Positions 1-9,664 of a stretch of 64,000 bases of DNA are shown here, in pieces. Under the pieces are notes generated by a model. That model was not told the origin of the DNA. It saw only the letters and a list, made by a program, of their open reading frames with translations, and ran no database searches. The translations under genes and the position numbers were made by a program. The stretch lies in contig CALNZC010000094.1 of NCBI GenBank assembly GCA_942490895.1, positions 124,001 to 188,000 of the forward strand, read 5' to 3'. Within the stretch, counting starts at the first letter, position 1, and every line of letters starts with the position of its first letter. The stretch is from JAGNXB01 sp942490895. GTDB lineage: Bacteria; Bacteroidota; Bacteroidia; Chitinophagales; Saprospiraceae.

Positions 1-1
1 A

Positions 2-1326
2 GAACGAAGCGCCAACAGAGGTTCCTGTGCACAGAATTGCAGACTGCCTTACAACCTGATCGATGGCACGGGGACTACCCTGTTGACCGAAACGCATTTG
101 TTGTCCATCAAGGATCTGAATCTGAGTGATCAGCTGCCAGACTTGATCGAAGCCGGAGTGACTTCGTTTAAAATCGAAGGCCGATTGAAAGACCTTGTCT
201 ATGTTAAAAATAATGTCTCCTATCTGAGAAAACGACTGGATGCCTTTCTAGAGGTCAGTGACCAATACACCAAAGCATCATCAGGCCGAACCTTTTACAG
301 TTTTGATCCACAAATGGACAAGAGCTTTAACCGGGGCTATACCGATTATTTTGTCAATAAACGAGATAAAACCATCGGCTCCTGGGAACACCTAAATCAC
401 AGGGTCAGTTGATCGGCAAACTGCTGGAAGTAAAAGCCAATGGCTACGTCATCGAAAACCATGAATTATTGAATAATGGGGATGGCCTCTTTTTTCTCAA
501 TGAAGAAGGAAAAGCAGATGGCGATCGGGTCAATATCATCATAAACGACCTGGTCATTCCTAACTCCCTCAGGCCACTTCCAGTGGGCACCCTGATCTAT
601 AGAAACCATGATGCCTCCTTCAACAAATTGCTGGAACGGGATGACAGTGCCATTCGAAAAATTGGCGTCTCCATGACATTCACTGAAAGCAGTAACGGCT
701 TCACGTTGACAGCCATTGACGAAGACGGGCACAAGAGTGTTTCAACAATTGAAATTGAAAAAACACCGGCGAAGACCGAAGAATCGACCATTCCCAATAT
801 TGAAAAGAATTTATCCAAAACAGGGAACACCCCCTTTATCGTGGATGACTTGAAAATCGACTTGTCGGATAATTGGTTCCTCCCCAATTCAAAAATAAAT
901 GAGATCAGAAGAGTGACGCTGGAGCAACTGGTGGACATTCGCGTCAAAGAATACCATCGGGAAGAATTCCAAATCACGAAAACAGACCATCCATATCCTG
1001 TCTCCAAACTGGACTTTACCCATAATGTTTCGAATCAATTAGCCAGGACGTTCTATGAACGACATGGCGTGACCGAAATTGAAAAAGCTTTTGAGCTACA
1101 GTGGGACCCTGGCAAATCTCGGGTCATGACCACGAAATACTGTGTCAAATATGAACTGGGCAAGTGCCCCCGATTTCAAAAGGCGACCATGGGCGAAAAG
1201 CTGGTGGAGCCATTAGTCCTGAAACATGGTGACGTAGAATATAAATTGAAGTTCAATTGCAAGCCCTGTGAAATGGAGATCTGGGAAAAAGATGCCGAAT
1301 TTGAGATCGAGGATGACGGGTATTGA
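2..1326 (+). pseudogene. U32 family peptidase / RlhA-like protein, 5' partial and frameshifted
   Basis: Peptidase U32 family; characterised relatives (RlhA/YdcP, TrhP/YegQ) take part in RNA hydroxylation rather than proteolysis. The window opens inside the gene: reading from base 2 gives the U32 signature, a Cys-rich 'NRGSCAQNCRLPY' stretch followed by 'SFKIEGRLKD'. This frame stops at 410-412. The same protein continues one frame back as 'TPKSQGQLIGKL', with a C-terminal region holding conserved cysteines (KYCVKYELGKCPRF, NCKPCEMEIW) that are likely Fe-S ligands. The two frames join cleanly if one A is missing from GAACACC at about 386-391 (GAA ACA CC expected). The pieces open as 2-412 and 409-1326. 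Its length and C-terminal domain fit the longer RlhA-like branch. It may be a real pseudogene or a sequencing indel; both halves look well preserved, which favours a recent event or an error. Confidence 0.85.
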
Positions 1327-1553
1327 TGCAACGAAGAACACAACTTCAAATTATATTGAATCCATCCCGAAAAATCCTTAGCTTAACAGCCTACAACCTT
1401 TAGATGCCTGGCATCTGAGAAACAGAAAGCATGGATTTCATTCTCGAGCGATTAGCAAGAGAAATGAAAAAATGACACCCCTCATCAGGTTTGAGTTGCT
1501 TGAAAATCCAGGCTATGAGCAGGGTTTTTTGTTCACCAGTCAATCTTTCTGTC

Positions 1554-2291
1554 ATGCTATCTTTCCGTCAGAAATTATCCTTATCCGGCCTCCTTGTCAT
1601 CATTACGGTATTAATGGCCTCGTCCTGTCTTGACCTATTTGATTTTAAGCTACCGCTCAATATCGTGAAATGCGAATCCGACTGCTATCCAATAGATTTG
1701 CGCGGCACTGCTTATAATACGGTTACCGGGAGTCCTATGAAAGGCGTTCCCGTCCGATTGCGTTGGGTCGATCCAGGGTGTTTTCTCTGCTTTGGTCAAA
1801 TCATCCATGAAGCCGTTACAAATTCCAAAGGGGAATACCACTTTACATCCCTCATTGACACGACACTCTTTTCCACTGACCATCATCTCATTATTTCCCT
1901 CCCGTATGAGGGAGATCATATTGCGTTCCCCCCAAACGATTATCATTATATTTGGAAACTGGCAGATACATTCCAGGATTCATTAAACCTGGAATTGGCC
2001 TATCCAACTGATCTGGAGATCAAAATTGAACGGGTAGAAAGTGACAATCTGAAAGTGTTTGATGTGAGCTACTCTTATGGAACGCACCACACATTTTACC
2101 CGTACCACATCACCATAACCAATGACAACGTCCCCAGCAGTCCACTTCAAAATAAAATGACAGTGCGCACAGCTGCCGAAGTCCCTACTTTTATTCATTG
2201 GAAGAAAAAGATAAATTCGGACTATGTCTATTTCAAGGACACAATCATTTGTCCGAAAAATAAGAAAACACGCTATACCATCCAATATTAA
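1554..2291 (+). CDS. Putative lipoprotein with carboxypeptidase-regulatory-like domain
   Basis: No specific function recognised. The ATG at 1554 is preferred over one at 1491 because it puts a hydrophobic segment (LSGLLVIITVLMASSC) and a lipobox cysteine at the N-terminus, predicting a lipoprotein of about 245 aa. Residues about 45-110 ('DLRGTAYNTVTGSPMKGVPVRLRW', then 'TNSKGEYHFTS') resemble the carboxypeptidase regulatory-like beta-sandwich common on Bacteroidota surface proteins. The rest has no recognisable motif. It is convergent with the next gene across a strong terminator. Confidence 0.7.
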   Translation: MLSFRQKLSLSGLLVIITVLMASSCLDLFDFKLPLNIVKCESDCYPIDLRGTAYNTVTGSPMKGVPVRLRWVDPGCFLCFGQIIHEAVTNSKGEYHFTSLIDTTLFSTDHHLIISLPYEGDHIAFPPNDYHYIWKLADTFQDSLNLELAYPTDLEIKIERVESDNLKVFDVSYSYGTHHTFYPYHITITNDNVPSSPLQNKMTVRTAAEVPTFIHWKKKINSDYVYFKDTIICPKNKKTRYTIQY

Positions 2292-2352
2292 AATCAGCAG
2301 CATCTTTAGTCAATGACAATAAACTGGTTTGATCACGGTGTTGACTTACGAA

Positions 2353-2386
2353 AAAACCCCGGCATCTTCTCGATGACCGGGGTTTT
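2353..2386. terminator. Bidirectional intrinsic terminator
   Basis: Perfect 10-bp stem AAAACCCCGG (2353-2362) and CCGGGGTTTT (2377-2386) with a 14-nt loop, A-rich on one side and T-rich on the other. It lies between two convergent genes and can serve both. Confidence 0.9.
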
Positions 2387-2407
2387 CTTTATTTCATTGG
2401 TTTGTTC

Positions 2408-3820
2408 CTATTGTTGCAGCACAACTGGTTGCTGGACGTTGCCTCCTGACCAGTCCAGGCGTAGAATATAGGTTCCGTTAGGAAGAGCGGGCAAGGTCAT
2501 TTCTGACTGCGCCTGTGCACCCCACTGCTGGCGACCTTCAGCATCGTAGAGACTGATACGGCAATCCGAAGGGATATCCCATCCGGCCAATACGATCCGA
2601 CCCGCCGTTGGATTCGGGTAGATGCTCAATTGTGCATCTGGTGCTCCGGGGATCACCAATGGTGTGCTCAAGGACTTGGTACGGGCGAAAATGCCTTTGA
2701 ATGCAAAACTGATAGCCGTACCGGCAAAGGCGAAATGCTGCTCATTCCCCACCTTGAAGCCCAGACCACTGTTGAACAGACCGGAAGCGGCTGGCTGGAA
2801 CTCGTCCCGCATCGCCAACCACTGATCAACTACAAGGCCCCAGGGGCCTTCAGAAATACCTGCATCAACACGCAAACCAGAGACCAGGATGTTTTCCTGG
2901 TCCAGCACCTGAATGTCGCGACCGACATCGTCACCACTACCGCCATAGGAAGCGGCACCGGTCAAAACACCATTCATTGGATTTACCTTCCCGACAAACA
3001 GTTGCTGTTGTCCGCCTTCGACCTTGGCTCCAGTGAAGATCAGATCGCCACTTGGAAGGCGACCAATGGAACGCGCAGACTGCTCGAGCATGGTATTGGC
3101 ATCAAAATAATCATTGGACCAAAGCTGTCCGAGGGTGCTATTGGTTCCGATCAGTCGGATCATGGACGACTCAGGAGGGGTTGTCTCATAGGAGGTACCC
3201 GCAATGACAAATCCCGTACCGGGGATCTCAACGATATCGTAGGCGATCTCACCCAGTTTTTTCTGGGTAAAAAACTGAAACTCATCAATGCCATATGTAG
3301 CATCGAGGATATAGGCGACCATAGAATTTCCGGTCGTCTGCCCCTGAGTCACGGTCCGTGTGCCGACGAGGGCAAAACGACCACTGCTGATCTGACGCAT
3401 CCGGTAGCCTTCTGCATCCGCATTACTGGGACCCAGTGTCTTGGGGAATCCAGTCTTATCTCCATTCAGGGTCATCTCCTGAATGATGAATTTTTTACTG
3501 GAGTCACCAACCTTGCATTCGGAGCAATAACCCATGGCCACATACTTGCCACCGAGGTCGATCACATCGCGAAAGCCCGTTTCCAATCCAAATTGGTGGG
3601 TCTTTTCCCAAACAACGTTGCCGCAATCATCCACCTTCATGATGAGACCGTCAAAGTTTTTCTGACCGACCATGATAAACTGGCCGTCGGTGGTGCGGAT
3701 AATCCTGTGAATCAGGATATCCTCGAGGTCCGATCCATAAAAGGCGACTTTTTCATTGCATTGGGCCAACAAGGCCGAGCCGACAAATAGGGACAGGAAA
3801 AAGGAGAGGAGAATGCGCAT
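2408..3820 (-). CDS. Secreted protein with T9SS type A sorting domain
   Basis: 470 aa with a clear signal peptide (MRILLSFFLSLFVGSALLAQ). The body is a run of beta-rich segments with repeated 'GQFIMVGQ', 'GRFALVGT', 'GFVIAGTSYE' and 'DLIFTGAK' motifs spaced like propeller blades. The last 75 residues ('LSIYPNPTAGRIVL...LPNGTYILRL') are a Por-type (type A) C-terminal sorting domain. The protein is therefore expected to cross the outer membrane by T9SS and be anchored or released at the surface. No enzymatic motif is visible. The start is fixed by the signal peptide. Confidence 0.85.
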   Translation of the reverse strand: MRILLSFFLSLFVGSALLAQCNEKVAFYGSDLEDILIHRIIRTTDGQFIMVGQKNFDGLIMKVDDCGNVVWEKTHQFGLETGFRDVIDLGGKYVAMGYCSECKVGDSSKKFIIQEMTLNGDKTGFPKTLGPSNADAEGYRMRQISSGRFALVGTRTVTQGQTTGNSMVAYILDATYGIDEFQFFTQKKLGEIAYDIVEIPGTGFVIAGTSYETTPPESSMIRLIGTNSTLGQLWSNDYFDANTMLEQSARSIGRLPSGDLIFTGAKVEGGQQQLFVGKVNPMNGVLTGAASYGGSGDDVGRDIQVLDQENILVSGLRVDAGISEGPWGLVVDQWLAMRDEFQPAASGLFNSGLGFKVGNEQHFAFAGTAISFAFKGIFARTKSLSTPLVIPGAPDAQLSIYPNPTAGRIVLAGWDIPSDCRISLYDAEGRQQWGAQAQSEMTLPALPNGTYILRLDWSGGNVQQPVVLQQ

Positions 3821-3896
3821 AAATGGGTGTTAGTTGTTGATGATAAGTTTGAAGGAAGAAAATCCTTTGGGATGCAAGACAAAAATCAATCCAATC

Positions 3897-6050
3897 CTAG
3901 TTCTGTTTAGGATGAACAAGGGTCATTTCATTCACAATAGCACCCGCATCGGCATATTTGTCGATGATGAACAGGATATAACGTGCATCCACCATAATAT
4001 TGCGACAGATGGCCGGATCAAAATGAAGATCACTCATGGTGCCTTCCCAGACCCGATCAAAGTTCAATCCGATCAGATTGCCTTCGGCATCAATAGCCGG
4101 ACTTCCGGAGTTTCCGCCAGTGGTGTGGTTAGACCCGATAAAACAAACCGGCATCTTCCCATTCTCCCCATACGCCCCATAATTCTTGGTGGCGTGTAGC
4201 TCGCGCAATCGTTCGGGCACATCAAATTCATAATCCCCGGGTACATATTTGTCCATAACCCCATCCAGCCAGGTAATATGCGCATAACGAGTGGTATCCG
4301 AATTCGGATAGCCTTCTACCTTGCCATAGGTGACACGCAATGTACTGTTGGCGTCCGGAAAGAATTTCTTCTCTTTCACCACCTCCATCTGAGCGGCCAT
4401 GTACAGGCGCATCTGTGCATCGATCTCATCCTGAAGGGAGGCCATCGGACCCGCGACCTTTTCCCGAAAAGTCTGACTAAGTAAATCATACCAGATCACC
4501 AGAGAATCCTGAGCAAATGCCTGGACTGCCGTTTCAGGAGACCCCTCCAACAATGCGATCAAGCCATCTTTGTCTGCCAATACGGTCTGGGCAAAGAGGG
4601 CTTCTGTGCGAAATGCGGACTGACCGGGACTGAACTGTTGCATCAATGCTGTCGGCGTGAGCGTGGGATCGCCTTCTACTGCATACAATCGCATCAACGC
4701 AGCGAATACTTGTCTGTCCAGATCGACTTGATAGTTCTTGAAAAATCCACCCACAGCGGGAATGAGGCGATCGCGGTAGGCGTTGAAACCCTCCTCACCA
4801 TTTTCTTCAAAACGACTGCTCAAGGTGGACATGTACCGGGCCAGGGTAAAGATCTCAATATTGCGTTGAACCACCTCGCCATAATACTGAGTGGCCACCA
4901 TAAAGGGGGTCAGCGCGGCATATAGACTATCCAAACGGGGGAGTAGAGCCGCATATTGAGGATCGCCGTGGACGTTATCCCGGAACTCCTTTTGTTCGAG
5001 GATCTTCTTCCAGACCGCATTGGTGCGTTCCAGGCCCTGGTTTTCACCAATCCACTTCTTCCAGTAGTTGGCCACGCGGGCATACTTGGAAGCATATTGA
5101 AGGCGAACCGCTTCATCCGCCCGCATGCCTTTATTCAGGATCTGCAATGCAGTATCCCGAATAGCAATGCGAGGAGGGTTGATCGCCTCCTTGGTCATGG
5201 CTACTGCAGATGCCGGCAGATACTGCTGGGTACTACCCGGAAAACCGAAGATGAGTGTAAAGTCACCCTCTTCAACGCCATCCAGGGAAACAGGGAGGTA
5301 GTGTACGGGCTTGAAGGGCTTATTGTCCGGGCTGTAAGCCGCCGGACGGTTGTCTGGTCCGGCATAGATGCGGAACAGGGAAAAGTCACCCGTATGCCGT
5401 GGCCACATCCAGTTGTCCGTATCGGAGCCAAACTTGCCAATGGACTCCGGAGGAGTGCCCACCAGTCGGATATCGGTATAGTTCAAGGTGATGATCATGA
5501 TGTACTGGTTCCCATAATAGATAGGACGGAAGAGCACCTCTTCATCTGATTTCAGTTTGATCTTTTCCTTATAGGCATTCAGGTTCAGATCGATCAGGGA
5601 CTGGCGCTCTGCTTCCGACAGCTTGGAATGAACGCCTGCAAAGGCTTGCTCGGTCACATCTTCAATACGCTGAATGATTGTCACAAAAAGTCCAGGATTG
5701 GTCAATTCCTGATCCTTACTTTTGGCCCAAAATCCATCACGCAGATAGTTGTGCTCAACAGAACTATGCGACTGGATATAGCCATATCCGCAGTGGTGAT
5801 TGGTGAGGACCAACCCTGATGAAGAGATGATACTGCCGGTGCAACCACCCCCAAAATGGAGGATAGCATCCTTGAGGCTACCAGAGTTCACAGAATAGAT
5901 GTCTTCAGCAGACATTTTCATACCCATGGCTTGCATGTCCCCCTCCAGTTGTTTGAGTAGATGAGGCAGCCACATCCCTTCGTGAGCAGAAAGGCTGTTG
6001 AATGAAAAGAAAATGCCGAGAAAAAGAGGGAGGAAATACAGTTTTTTCAC
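3897..6050 (-). CDS. S46 family dipeptidyl-peptidase, DPP11-type (Asp/Glu-specific predicted)
   Basis: Periplasmic serine peptidase that releases dipeptides from peptide N-termini. The GTG at 6050 gives signal peptide VKKLYFLPLFLGIFFSFNSL then mature 'HEGMWLP', the S46 start, and 717 aa, close to P. gingivalis DPP11 (about 720). Visible family motifs: 'TNHHCGYG' (catalytic His, residue 85/86), 'SDTDNWMWPRHTGDF' (catalytic Asp region) and 'GGNSGSP' (catalytic Ser648). Eighteen residues after that Ser lies an Arg ('GLNFDRVWEG'), matching in spacing the Ser655/Arg673 pair that gives DPP11 its acidic P1 preference; DPP7 has Gly there. A longer in-frame start at 6119 would bury the signal peptide. 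It is divergent from the gene at 6138. Confidence 0.92.
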   Translation of the reverse strand: MKKLYFLPLFLGIFFSFNSLSAHEGMWLPHLLKQLEGDMQAMGMKMSAEDIYSVNSGSLKDAILHFGGGCTGSIISSSGLVLTNHHCGYGYIQSHSSVEHNYLRDGFWAKSKDQELTNPGLFVTIIQRIEDVTEQAFAGVHSKLSEAERQSLIDLNLNAYKEKIKLKSDEEVLFRPIYYGNQYIMIITLNYTDIRLVGTPPESIGKFGSDTDNWMWPRHTGDFSLFRIYAGPDNRPAAYSPDNKPFKPVHYLPVSLDGVEEGDFTLIFGFPGSTQQYLPASAVAMTKEAINPPRIAIRDTALQILNKGMRADEAVRLQYASKYARVANYWKKWIGENQGLERTNAVWKKILEQKEFRDNVHGDPQYAALLPRLDSLYAALTPFMVATQYYGEVVQRNIEIFTLARYMSTLSSRFEENGEEGFNAYRDRLIPAVGGFFKNYQVDLDRQVFAALMRLYAVEGDPTLTPTALMQQFSPGQSAFRTEALFAQTVLADKDGLIALLEGSPETAVQAFAQDSLVIWYDLLSQTFREKVAGPMASLQDEIDAQMRLYMAAQMEVVKEKKFFPDANSTLRVTYGKVEGYPNSDTTRYAHITWLDGVMDKYVPGDYEFDVPERLRELHATKNYGAYGENGKMPVCFIGSNHTTGGNSGSPAIDAEGNLIGLNFDRVWEGTMSDLHFDPAICRNIMVDARYILFIIDKYADAGAIVNEMTLVHPKQN

Positions 6051-6137
6051 TGTCACAATTTGTTGAAATTCGAGAATAATCTTTGGGAATAATGCCTGAC
6101 TTTTAAGGCTACTACACACGCGAAGATAAGGTAAACT

Positions 6138-7274
6138 ATGTGGCGGATAATGCTGGTGGCCGTGTTGATACTCGGAGGCTTCACTCCAGGTTCAGGGCAA
6201 GAGATTCTAATCAGTCGATATACATTCAAAGGGAACACAACCTCCCCTGATTCTGTTCATGCCGCCATCCTCAGCCGGAATATGTCTCTGGCGCCTGTCA
6301 TTCCTGTCAACTGTCCATCCTGTCCATTCCTTCCTGGCAATCCGAGTACGGGTCCTGCGTACGGGTCCTACGGCTGGTCGGACAACCCTACCTCTCCGGA
6401 CACCTCACGTTATATTCAGATTCCCCTTAAAGTGGCCCCAGGTCGGGCACTTGCCCTGGTTCGGATTTCTTTTGAGATCCACCGCGAAAACCAGGCTGCT
6501 GACAAATGGCAACTCAGATATAGCAAAAACAATTTTGCCTCGGCCGTGGCCAGTGGCGTCATGAATGGCCATGGAAAATGGTCGACCGTCACCATCCCCC
6601 TCTCCCCTATTCTTCCTCTGCAGAACCTCACAGATTCAGTCATCTTTCGCATCTATCCCTTTAATGCCAAGAAGGGTCCCACAGAAGACAAAAACACCTT
6701 TTGGCGGATCGACTCCGTCCGTATCTATAATGCTGGAGAACCTCTACCTGTGGAGCTGACCACGTTTACCTCCACAACTGTCGGCCCCGATATCCGATTG
6801 AATTGGGCAACAGCAACAGAAACAAACAGTGAAACCTTTGGCATCGAGCATGCCCGAAATGGGGAACCATTTCAGGAGCTGGACCGGGTACCGGCGGCCG
6901 GGTGGTCCGTCGCCGTGCAATCCTATCATTGGATGCACAGGTCCGCCGACCCGGGACAGCATTACTATCGCTTGCGCATTGTGGATCGGGATGGATCATA
7001 TGACTACAGCCCCATTGTCACCTCTGGAAAAAGCTCGGAGACAAGTCCCCTAAACGCCTGGATATCAACGGGCAATGTACTTGTCAGTGGTATGAAGAAC
7101 CCAGCTGGTGGTCAACTCTACTATTTTGATTCCAACGGACAACTTCTCAACTCTAAGCAGGTCCAGCCTGGTGAAACGAGCTCCAGCCTTGAACTAGACT
7201 TCCGAGGAATAGGAATTGGCATCCTGGTGTGGGAAGCCATTGGAGAACAGTCTGTATCGGTGAAAGTGTACTAA
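6138..7274 (+). CDS. Secreted surface protein with fibronectin-like domain, probable T9SS cargo
   Basis: 378 aa with a short signal peptide (MWRIMLVAVLILGGFTPGSGQ). The N-terminal half is a beta-sandwich-like region. About residue 205 begins 'PLPVELTTFTSTTVGPDIRL' followed by 'WATATETNSETFGIEH', a segment very common just before the sorting domain of Bacteroidota T9SS cargo. The last 70 residues are beta-rich and in the right place for a sorting domain but lack the usual 'YPNP' motif. No catalytic motif is seen; the role is unknown. Confidence 0.75.
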   Translation: MWRIMLVAVLILGGFTPGSGQEILISRYTFKGNTTSPDSVHAAILSRNMSLAPVIPVNCPSCPFLPGNPSTGPAYGSYGWSDNPTSPDTSRYIQIPLKVAPGRALALVRISFEIHRENQAADKWQLRYSKNNFASAVASGVMNGHGKWSTVTIPLSPILPLQNLTDSVIFRIYPFNAKKGPTEDKNTFWRIDSVRIYNAGEPLPVELTTFTSTTVGPDIRLNWATATETNSETFGIEHARNGEPFQELDRVPAAGWSVAVQSYHWMHRSADPGQHYYRLRIVDRDGSYDYSPIVTSGKSSETSPLNAWISTGNVLVSGMKNPAGGQLYYFDSNGQLLNSKQVQPGETSSSLELDFRGIGIGILVWEAIGEQSVSVKVY

Positions 7275-7282
7275 GAGTATCC

Positions 7283-9430
7283 TCAATATCCCATTGCCGT
7301 CAACCCCTGATAGGTGATCAGGCTGACGACATAAGCCAGACCGGTCATCACCGCCAGTTGGATCAATGGCCATTTCCAGGTCCCCGTCTCCTTCTTGACC
7401 ACAGCGATTGTACTCATACATTGCATGGCAAAGACATAGAAGAGCAACAGGGAAAGGGCCACAGGGAAACTGTATTTCTTGCGGCCAGTAGCTGGATGCA
7501 GTTCAGCACCCATCTTCTGACGAATGCTCGATTCATCATCCACACTGCCGATACTATAGATTGTGGCCATCGTGCCGACAAATACCTCCCGGGCCGCAAA
7601 AGAGGTGACCAGGGCGATACCAATCTTCCAATCAAAGCCCAGGGGCCGGATCATCGGCTCCAGACCCTTCCCCAACATGCCGGCATAAGAATTCTCTATT
7701 CTGTGAGAGGCGATCAGCGCATCCGTATCCGTTTCATCCAGACCCTTGGCCACTGCTTCCGTCCGGGCGACTTCTTCCGCCTGGGCCATTCTGCCAGGTA
7801 GACTATAGCTGGCCAGAAACCACAAAACAATGGAGATCATAATGATGATCCTACCAGCTTCACGGACAAAAGAGGCCACCTTCGACCATACCGTGAACAC
7901 TACATTACGCCAATGTGGCACCTGATAATCCGGCAGCTCCATGAGCAGATATCCCGGTTCTTCCGTCTTTAACACCCGATTGAAAACCCAGGCACCCGCC
8001 ATGGCCGCTCCGGCACCCAGAATATAGAGTCCCATAAATGTGAGGGCCTGATAACTGACCAGACCCAGCACTTTCCCGGCAGGGACCATCAGGCCGACAA
8101 GGAGGGCATAGACCGGCAATCGCGCGGAACAACTGATAAAGGGGGTGACCAGAATGGTAATCAGGCGTTCTTTTTGATTGGTGATGGTCCGGGTGCTCAT
8201 CACGGCAGGAATGGCACAGGCTGTGCCCGATACGAGGGCGACGATACTCCTGCCGTTGAGACCCACCTTGCGCAATAATCGATCAAACAGATAGACGGCA
8301 CGGGCCATATATCCCGACTCCTCCAGGAGGGCAATCAAGAAAAAGAGCAGGACGATCTGGGGAATAAAGACCAGGACGCCGCCAAGCCCCGCCAGAACGC
8401 CGTCTGCCAGTAAGCTGGACAGCCAGCCTTCTCCCAGGGCATATTTGATGCCGCCGCCCAATTCAGAGAAGATGCGCTCGATCCATTCCATGGGTAAGGT
8501 CGACCAGGAAAACACCGATTGAAAGATGAAAAGGAGGAAGGCCACAAAAATGATCGGTCCCCACACGACATGGGTAAAGATCCGATCGACCCGGGCAGTC
8601 AGTTTGTTTCGTTCGCCTGCTTCCTGGATCCGTACTTCACTGACGATCCGATCTATATGACGGAAACGTTCCATGATCTCATCGACCTGAGCGCGGAGGG
8701 ATGCAAATGGATGCGTGGTCAGGATCGTCCTGATCTGATCGGCTTCTTCCTGTTGCAAATAGGTCAGTTCATCCAGGTGATGGGCAACGATCAGTGCTTG
8801 ATAATCATGAGTCACCCAGGGAAGTGCACCCCGGACATCCGAAATGAGGTTCTTCAATGCGGGTGTCAGGGAAAAGGGTGCCGCTTGCGGGTGATCTACC
8901 CATACACCATTGTAGAGATGTTCGATCTGCTGAAGCAGGAGACCTGTGCCCTCCCCTGTCCGGCCATTGACTTCAATAGTGGGGACGCCGAGTTGAGCGG
9001 CCAGGGCCTGAGCATCATAGCGAACGCCAGAGGCGGCAGCAGCATCGATCAGATTCAGCGCCAGGATGACCGGGATGCCCAGGTCACGGATCTGGGAGAG
9101 TAGCAGGAGATGTTGATCCAGACGCAATGCATCCGCCACATAAATGACCAGATCTGGAAAATCTTCGCCTTTCGGGTTAGAGAGCACATCGAATACGACC
9201 CGCTCATCCAGGGAGGTGGGATACAGACTGTAGGTGCCAGGAAAGTCGACCACCTGGAGCTGTTCGCCATCGGGAAGGCGCATGGCGCCACTGCGCCGTT
9301 CGACAGTCACTCCGGGGAAGTTGCCTGTCTTTTGCCGTAGACCGGTCAGATGATTGAAGAGTGATGATTTACCACTGTTCGGGTTGCCGATCAAGGCGAT
9401 CCGCCCGTTTAATCCGTGTACTCCACCCAT
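7283..9430 (-). CDS. feoB: Ferrous iron transport protein B
   Basis: Inner-membrane Fe(II) importer. The N-terminal G-protein domain shows G1 GNPNSGKSS (15-23), G2 NFPGVTVE (37-44), G3 DFPGTYSL (62-69) and G4 NLID (126-129). The C-terminal part holds the FeoB core with two Gate-type helix bundles, including 'LLEESGYMARAVYLFDRLL' and 'VSGTACAIPAVMSTRTI', and ends with the second Gate and hydrophobic helices. 715 aa is normal for the family. Its ATG overlaps the 3' end of feoA by 22 bp, so translation is probably coupled. Confidence 0.96.
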   Translation of the reverse strand: MGGVHGLNGRIALIGNPNSGKSSLFNHLTGLRQKTGNFPGVTVERRSGAMRLPDGEQLQVVDFPGTYSLYPTSLDERVVFDVLSNPKGEDFPDLVIYVADALRLDQHLLLLSQIRDLGIPVILALNLIDAAAASGVRYDAQALAAQLGVPTIEVNGRTGEGTGLLLQQIEHLYNGVWVDHPQAAPFSLTPALKNLISDVRGALPWVTHDYQALIVAHHLDELTYLQQEEADQIRTILTTHPFASLRAQVDEIMERFRHIDRIVSEVRIQEAGERNKLTARVDRIFTHVVWGPIIFVAFLLFIFQSVFSWSTLPMEWIERIFSELGGGIKYALGEGWLSSLLADGVLAGLGGVLVFIPQIVLLFFLIALLEESGYMARAVYLFDRLLRKVGLNGRSIVALVSGTACAIPAVMSTRTITNQKERLITILVTPFISCSARLPVYALLVGLMVPAGKVLGLVSYQALTFMGLYILGAGAAMAGAWVFNRVLKTEEPGYLLMELPDYQVPHWRNVVFTVWSKVASFVREAGRIIIMISIVLWFLASYSLPGRMAQAEEVARTEAVAKGLDETDTDALIASHRIENSYAGMLGKGLEPMIRPLGFDWKIGIALVTSFAAREVFVGTMATIYSIGSVDDESSIRQKMGAELHPATGRKKYSFPVALSLLLFYVFAMQCMSTIAVVKKETGTWKWPLIQLAVMTGLAYVVSLITYQGLTAMGY

Positions 9431-9645
9431 AGTGCTTCTGCTTCGTCACGCCGGATTCCGAATTGCTGGAATTCTGCATGAATGTAAAAGGCGGCGCCAA
9501 ATGCAGTTCGCCTCACCACGATCACCTGCTGTCCGGGGCGTAATCCCATAGCCAGTAAACGGCCTGTAGAAGGGTGTTCTTCTACACGAGTAATCCGCAC
9601 CCGTTTTCCGGGTTGGACATCAGCCAAGGTCAGTGGTGTTGTCAT
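9409..9645 (-). CDS. feoA: FeoA domain protein
   Basis: Small SH3-like cytoplasmic partner of FeoB, 78 aa from the ATG at 9645. The sequence 'LTLADVQPGKRVRITRV...LLAMGLRPGQQVIVVRR' is the FeoA fold. A longer open frame reaching back to 9876 overlaps cmk and has no FeoA similarity, so the 9645 start is chosen. It lies 20 bp after cmk and overlaps feoB. Confidence 0.93.
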   Translation of the reverse strand: MTTPLTLADVQPGKRVRITRVEEHPSTGRLLAMGLRPGQQVIVVRRTAFGAAFYIHAEFQQFGIRRDEAEALWVEYTD

Positions 9646-9664
9646 GGTATTGTGCCCGGCGAAA

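Noticed and set aside
2630..3790. Long plus-strand open frame (386 codons)
   Set aside because: It is the antisense of the T9SS cargo gene at 2408-3820; the minus-strand protein has a signal peptide and sorting domain, the plus one has no family features.
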